Source: Syntrophobacterales bacterium (GTDB lineage Bacteria > Desulfobacterota > Syntrophorhabdia > Syntrophorhabdales > WCHB1-27). Taken from it: a DNA stretch of 16,824 nt. Each line of letters starts with the position of its first letter. Positions within the stretch are counted from its first letter, which is position 1. Both the position numbers and the translations under genes were made by a program. This document shows positions 13,627-16,824 of this stretch, in pieces. The notes beneath the pieces are model-generated. The model was not told the origin of the DNA. It saw nothing but the letters and a program-made list of their open reading frames with translations, and made no database searches. The stretch is taken from contig JADGQN010000054.1 of assembly GCA_017881765.1 (NCBI GenBank), positions 1 to 16,824 of the forward strand, given 5' to 3'.

Positions 13627-14169
13627 TTACTTGACCGGCACGAAGGCGTCTCTTCTATTTTGAGACCAGCACGCCTCGTTGTGCTCGGTGCATACGGGCC
13701 TTTCCTTTCCGTAGCTGATCGTATCGAGCATCTTCCCGTCCACGCCAAGACCGGTAAGGTAATTCTTCGCGGAATCCGCTCGCTTCTGACCAAGCGCCAG
13801 GTTGTAATCCACCGTGCCTCTCTCGTCACAGTTTCCTTCTATCCTTACCTTGGTGTCGGCATTGGCCTTGAACCAGTCGAGGTTCTTCTTCAGCGTGTCC
13901 GCATCCCCTGGCCTGATACTATACCTATCAAAGTCAAAGTAAATATTGTTCAGGCCCGGAACTGCTGCTGCAGGTGCGACAGGCGGCGGTGGTGGTGGGG
14001 TCACCACAACGACCTCTTGTTTCTTTTCCTCAACCACAACCTGCTGTTGTTCCGGTGGTTTTGGCGGAGGAGCCTCGCCCTTCTGGGCCTGTATGAAACA
14101 GCCGCATCCTGCGAGGGAAAATGCCAGGATGGCAAATAACAACAACATACCACTTGTTCTAGCTTTCAT
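13627..14169 (-). CDS. pal: Peptidoglycan-associated lipoprotein (Pal/OmpA-like)
   Basis: A 180-residue outer-membrane lipoprotein. A signal peptide of hydrophobic residues 8-20 ends in the lipobox LAGC with acylated C22. A Pro/Val/Lys/Gln-rich linker (33-70, with a run of six prolines) spans to the OmpA_C domain (75-180): NIYFDFDRYSIRP, then EGNCDERGTVDYNLALGQKRA (111-131), the Pal peptidoglycan-binding signature, then RPVCTEHNEACWSQNRR with C160 and C167, which may form a disulfide. It anchors the outer membrane to peptidoglycan. Other tol genes are not seen here; it stands alone between a convergent and a divergent neighbour. GGGAGG lies about 8 nt before the ATG (GGAGGTATGCGATT on the minus strand). 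A sigma70-like promoter is at 14227-14255. Confidence 0.92.
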   Translation of the reverse strand: MKARTSGMLLLFAILAFSLAGCGCFIQAQKGEAPPPKPPEQQQVVVEEKKQEVVVVTPPPPPPVAPAAAVPGLNNIYFDFDRYSIRPGDADTLKKNLDWFKANADTKVRIEGNCDERGTVDYNLALGQKRADSAKNYLTGLGVDGKMLDTISYGKERPVCTEHNEACWSQNRRDAFVPVK

Positions 14170-14226
14170 AATCGCATACCTCCCGAAAATAGAATTGGTT
14201 GGAGCACTGATACCTTATGATAACTT

Positions 14227-14255
14227 AATGTAAGTCGCATCGACAGCGGCGTCAA
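14227..14255 (-). promoter_or_regulatory. Sigma70-type promoter for the pal-like gene
   Basis: On the minus strand, TTGACG (14250-14255) and TACATT (14227-14232) are 17 nt apart, the optimal spacing; they match the consensus boxes at 5/6 and 4/6. Transcription would start near 14220, giving a leader of about 50 nt. Confidence 0.55.
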
Positions 14256-14332
14256 CCCGGATAGCTACGAGTTTCGTTATTTTGTTTTCAAATACGCCCC
14301 GTGCGACTTGACGCAAGGCCGCGCGAGCATTA

Positions 14333-14342
14333 GTTAATTAAC
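14333..14342. promoter_or_regulatory. Palindrome GTTAATTAAC upstream of the M16 operon
   Basis: A perfect 10-nt palindrome in the divergent gap between the pal-like and M16 genes. A TTGACG at 14308-14313 is followed 17 nt later only by TAGTTA, a poor -10. A TATGAT at 14369-14374 is a better -10 but lacks a good -35. The + strand promoter is therefore uncertain and the palindrome may be an operator or chance. Confidence 0.25.
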
Positions 14343-14400
14343 AGCAGCTTTTTTCGTGCGCTTGCATTTATGATATCCGCTTGAGAAGAGGGGGTAGAAC

Positions 14401-15792
14401 GTGACCCGTAAGATAACATCTGGATTGAAAAGCATTTTTCTTTCGGTTTTGTTCTGCCTTCTTTTGACTGCTGTTGCAGCCGCTGGGCTTAAGGATCAGG
14501 TCTTAGAAAAAATCCTGCCTAACGGTTTGAAAGTGATTCTCCTGGAAAACCATAAAGCGCCGGTCATCACGTTCCAGGTCTGGTACCGGGTTGGATCACG
14601 CAACGAGCAGTGGGGAAGAACGGGCCTTTCCCATATGCTGGAACATATGATGTTCAAGGGGTCAAAGAGGTTCAGCGCCCAGGAATTCACCAGGTTGATC
14701 GCTGAAAATGGGGGAAACGACAATGCGTTTACCTCTGAGGATTTTACGGCATATTTTGAGAACATGAGTTCAGAAAAGGTACAGGTGCTGATAGATCTTG
14801 AATCGGACCGGATGCATAACCTCGTGCTGAGGGACGAGGACTTCCAGACCGAACGGATGGTGGTGATGGAGGAGCGCAGGATGCGAACAGAGGACGATCC
14901 TCAATCGTATCTCATGGAACAGGTGCAGGCAACTGCGTTCCAGACTTCCCCCTACCATTGGCCTACGATCGGGTGGGAGCAGGACATAGATCGGTTTACC
15001 CTTGAAGATCTGAAATCATACTACGGGACCTACTACAATCCGGTCAACGCCATTCTTGTCGTGGTGGGAGATTTCCGGAAAGAAGATCTCCTGCCCAGGA
15101 TCGAAAAAGCGTTCGAAGCTATCCCAAAGGGCGCTGCGCCTGATCAGAAGAAGGATATAGACCCGTCGCAGACGGGAGAACGAAGCGTCTATGCAAGAAG
15201 AGAAGCAGAGCTTCCGTACCTCGTCATGGCCTATCACGTTCCGAACCTGCGCTCTTCGGACAGTTATGCGCTGGAAGTCCTGGCGGCCCTGCTTTCCGGC
15301 GGGAAAAGCTCCAGACTCTACCGGAGCCTTGTTCAGGAAAAGCAGCTCGCGCTCTCGGTCGATGCTGATAACTCGCTGCTTTCGAGAGACCCAAGCCTCT
15401 TCACGCTTTCGGCCCAGCCCCTTCCGGAAAAAGATGTTATCGAGGTAGAGAAGGCGCTGAATGAGGAGATCGAACGCCTTCGGAAAGAGCCGGTCGACCG
15501 GAACGAGCTGGACAAGGCCAGGAACCAGCTGGAAGCTGCTTTTGTCTACGGCCAGGCATCACTCTTCTATCAGGGCATGCTTCTGGCCCAGCACGAAATT
15601 GCTCTCGACTGGAGGAGCGTCGATGACTACATCCCTTCAATAAGGAAGGTTACGCCGGAGGACATCCATCGGGTCGTGAACCTCTATCTCACGGCCGACA
15701 ACCGGACCGTGGGCAGGCTCATTCCGCTGCCGCCGCAGGAGGGAAAGCCGGCACCGAAGGAATCTCCTCCTCCGGGACGAATGATCAGGTAG
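14401..15792 (+). CDS. Exported M16 family zinc metallopeptidase (catalytic subunit)
   Basis: A 463-residue peptidase of the pitrilysin/processing-peptidase family. An N-terminal signal peptide (basic start, hydrophobic 11-27, cleavage probably after AAA near 28) points to the periplasm. The inverted zinc motif is HMLEH (H78, E81, H82), with the third ligand glutamate in VVMEERRM (E157 or E158), about 75 residues on as expected. The two-domain M16 layout is complete: active N-terminal half and a C-terminal half with GGKSSRLYRSLVQEKQLALSV. The start is a GTG with GAGGGGG about 7 nt upstream. A Pro-rich C-terminus (PLPPQEGKPAPKESPPPG) follows the peptidase fold. The second M16 gene follows after 9 bp, so the two are co-transcribed and probably form a heterodimer. 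Confidence 0.92.
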   Translation: MTRKITSGLKSIFLSVLFCLLLTAVAAAGLKDQVLEKILPNGLKVILLENHKAPVITFQVWYRVGSRNEQWGRTGLSHMLEHMMFKGSKRFSAQEFTRLIAENGGNDNAFTSEDFTAYFENMSSEKVQVLIDLESDRMHNLVLRDEDFQTERMVVMEERRMRTEDDPQSYLMEQVQATAFQTSPYHWPTIGWEQDIDRFTLEDLKSYYGTYYNPVNAILVVVGDFRKEDLLPRIEKAFEAIPKGAAPDQKKDIDPSQTGERSVYARREAELPYLVMAYHVPNLRSSDSYALEVLAALLSGGKSSRLYRSLVQEKQLALSVDADNSLLSRDPSLFTLSAQPLPEKDVIEVEKALNEEIERLRKEPVDRNELDKARNQLEAAFVYGQASLFYQGMLLAQHEIALDWRSVDDYIPSIRKVTPEDIHRVVNLYLTADNRTVGRLIPLPPQEGKPAPKESPPPGRMIR

Positions 15793-15801
15793 GGAGGCTA
15801 T

Positions 15802-16824
15802 ATGATCGAGAGAATAGCGAAAGCGGCAAGGGTCCTGATCATTTCCGTCCTCGTGTTTCTTGCGGGTGTGTGGATCACGCCCGCCCGGGCAGGATCGATG
15901 CCCCCTGTTCAACGCGTCGTTCTGCCGAATGATCTCGTTCTCCTCGTGTCTGAGGAACACTCACTCCCCTTTGTCGTATTTCAACTGCTGGTGGATGCAG
16001 GGTCCAGAATTGATCCGGCAGGCAAAGAGGGTCTCGCGAACCTTACGGCAAAGGGTTTGCTGCTCGGTACGTCCAGACAAAACGTCACTGCCATGAACGA
16101 GGCACTCGATTTCATGGGGGCTTCCCTGAACTCTTCAGCGGGCCAGGATTACGCGGTTGTGGGGCTGCAAGTTCTGAAGAAGGACATGGAGAAGGGATTC
16201 GGCTTCTTCATGGACGCGCTTACAGCTCCTGTTTTTCCCGAGCAGGAGATCCAGAAGGAAATAAAGAAGATTGTGGGTGCCATCCAGTCAGCAGATGAAC
16301 AGCCGATGGCCCTTACAGAGAAGACGTTCCGGAAGACGCTCTTTCCGCAGAGTTCTTATGGCCATCCCGCGGAGGGAACCCGGGAATCCGTCTCCAAGCT
16401 ATCGGCGGGAGACGTCTCGCAGTTCTACCGTACTTTCTACCGCCCGAACAGCGCCATTCTTTCGATCGTCGGGGACATTACCGTTGAAGAAGTGAGAACA
16501 AAGCTGATTCCCGCGCTCGCCAAATGGCCTGCGACCCGAGTTGAGGCGTTGCCCTTTAACGCGAGCTACGCGAAAGGACCTCAAACGATAACCATTAACC
16601 GACAAATTACCCAAGCCAATATTGTTCTGGGCGACATCGGCGTGAGGCGAGACCACCCCGATTATTATAGTCTCTCCGTCATGAACTATATTCTGGGAGG
16701 AGGAGGCTTCGGATCGCGGCTAATCGAGGAGATCCGGGTTAAGAGGGGTTTGGCCTATTCGGTGGCAAGCTTCTTCGATGCGGAGAAATACCAGGGTTCG
16801 TTCCAGGTTGTCATGCAGACGAAG
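15802..16824 (+). CDS. M16-like peptidase partner subunit lacking the zinc motif, 3'-truncated by window edge
   Basis: The frame is open for 341 codons to the end of the window, with no stop. GGGAGG precedes the ATG by 4 nt. Residues 11-30 form a signal peptide ending ARA-G. The M16 fold is clear (GLANLTAKGLLLGTSR, YGHPAEGTRESVSKLS, FYRTFYRPNSAILSIVGDI), but where active members have HxxEH this protein has N80, A83 and K84, so it cannot bind zinc there. It keeps the R/Y pair of the non-catalytic subunit (GFGSRLIEEIRVKRGLAYSV, near residues 307-326) that helps bind substrate across the dimer. Together with the upstream gene it forms the standard bacterial active/inactive M16 pair. The missing C-terminus is probably about 90-110 residues, judged from the family length of ~430-450. 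Confidence 0.9.
   Translation, partial: MIERIAKAARVLIISVLVFLAGVWITPARAGSMPPVQRVVLPNDLVLLVSEEHSLPFVVFQLLVDAGSRIDPAGKEGLANLTAKGLLLGTSRQNVTAMNEALDFMGASLNSSAGQDYAVVGLQVLKKDMEKGFGFFMDALTAPVFPEQEIQKEIKKIVGAIQSADEQPMALTEKTFRKTLFPQSSYGHPAEGTRESVSKLSAGDVSQFYRTFYRPNSAILSIVGDITVEEVRTKLIPALAKWPATRVEALPFNASYAKGPQTITINRQITQANIVLGDIGVRRDHPDYYSLSVMNYILGGGGFGSRLIEEIRVKRGLAYSVASFFDAEKYQGSFQVVMQTK

Noticed and set aside
13660..14139. Plus-strand frames across the pal-like gene
   Set aside because: Their peptides are artefacts of the reverse complement (Trp/Gly and Ser/Thr/Cys runs opposite the proline linker); the minus-strand frame has lipobox and OmpA signatures.

Overview
The window looks like chromosome of a Gram-negative anaerobe, most likely a deltaproteobacterial or Desulfobacterota syntroph or sulfate reducer of the Syntrophorhabdus or Desulfatiglans kind. 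This is inferred from gene content: a Pal-type outer-membrane lipoprotein, a split biotin carboxylase/carboxyltransferase pair, a two-gene dikinase resembling the phenylphosphate synthase of anaerobic phenol degraders, a CaiC-like CoA ligase, a DUF35-linked thiolase system, and short tandem or inverted intergenic repeats. No taxonomic marker is present, so the placement is tentative.

Region 1 (left edge to 13456) is a run of ten genes, all on the + strand. In order: the C-terminal part of a pyruvate carboxylase/oxaloacetate decarboxylase-type carboxyltransferase with its biotin domain; the biotin carboxylase (1-nt overlap); a Tm-1-like/UPF0261 protein; an ATP-binding half of a PEP-synthase-like dikinase; an MFS transporter; the phosphohistidine half of the dikinase; an acyl-CoA ligase; a fusion of an HMG-CoA-synthase-like domain and a DUF35 zinc/OB domain; an SCP2-type thiolase; and an isochorismatase-family hydrolase. 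The simplest reading is a catabolic cluster: uptake by the MFS protein, activation of a hydroxyl or enol group by ATP through the split dikinase, CoA thioesterification, then thiolase-type C-C bond cleavage. The biotin enzyme would supply a carboxylation or anaplerotic step. The substrate cannot be read from the sequence.

The intergenic gaps in region 1 carry most of the unexplained structure. There is a perfect duplicated 14-mer before the Tm-1-like gene, a hairpin-rich 294-bp gap before the MFS gene, and a ~190-bp element with imperfect terminal inverted repeats after it. There is also a GC-rich inverted repeat sharing 12 nt with that element before the CoA ligase gene, and a small repeat cluster before the isochorismatase gene.

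Region 2 (13457-14400) holds a convergent intergenic repeat block, then a minus-strand pal-like lipoprotein gene with a good sigma70-type promoter, then a divergent intergenic region. Region 3 (14401 to the right edge) is a two-gene + strand unit of exported M16 peptidases: the first keeps the HxxEH zinc motif, the second has lost it and runs off the window.
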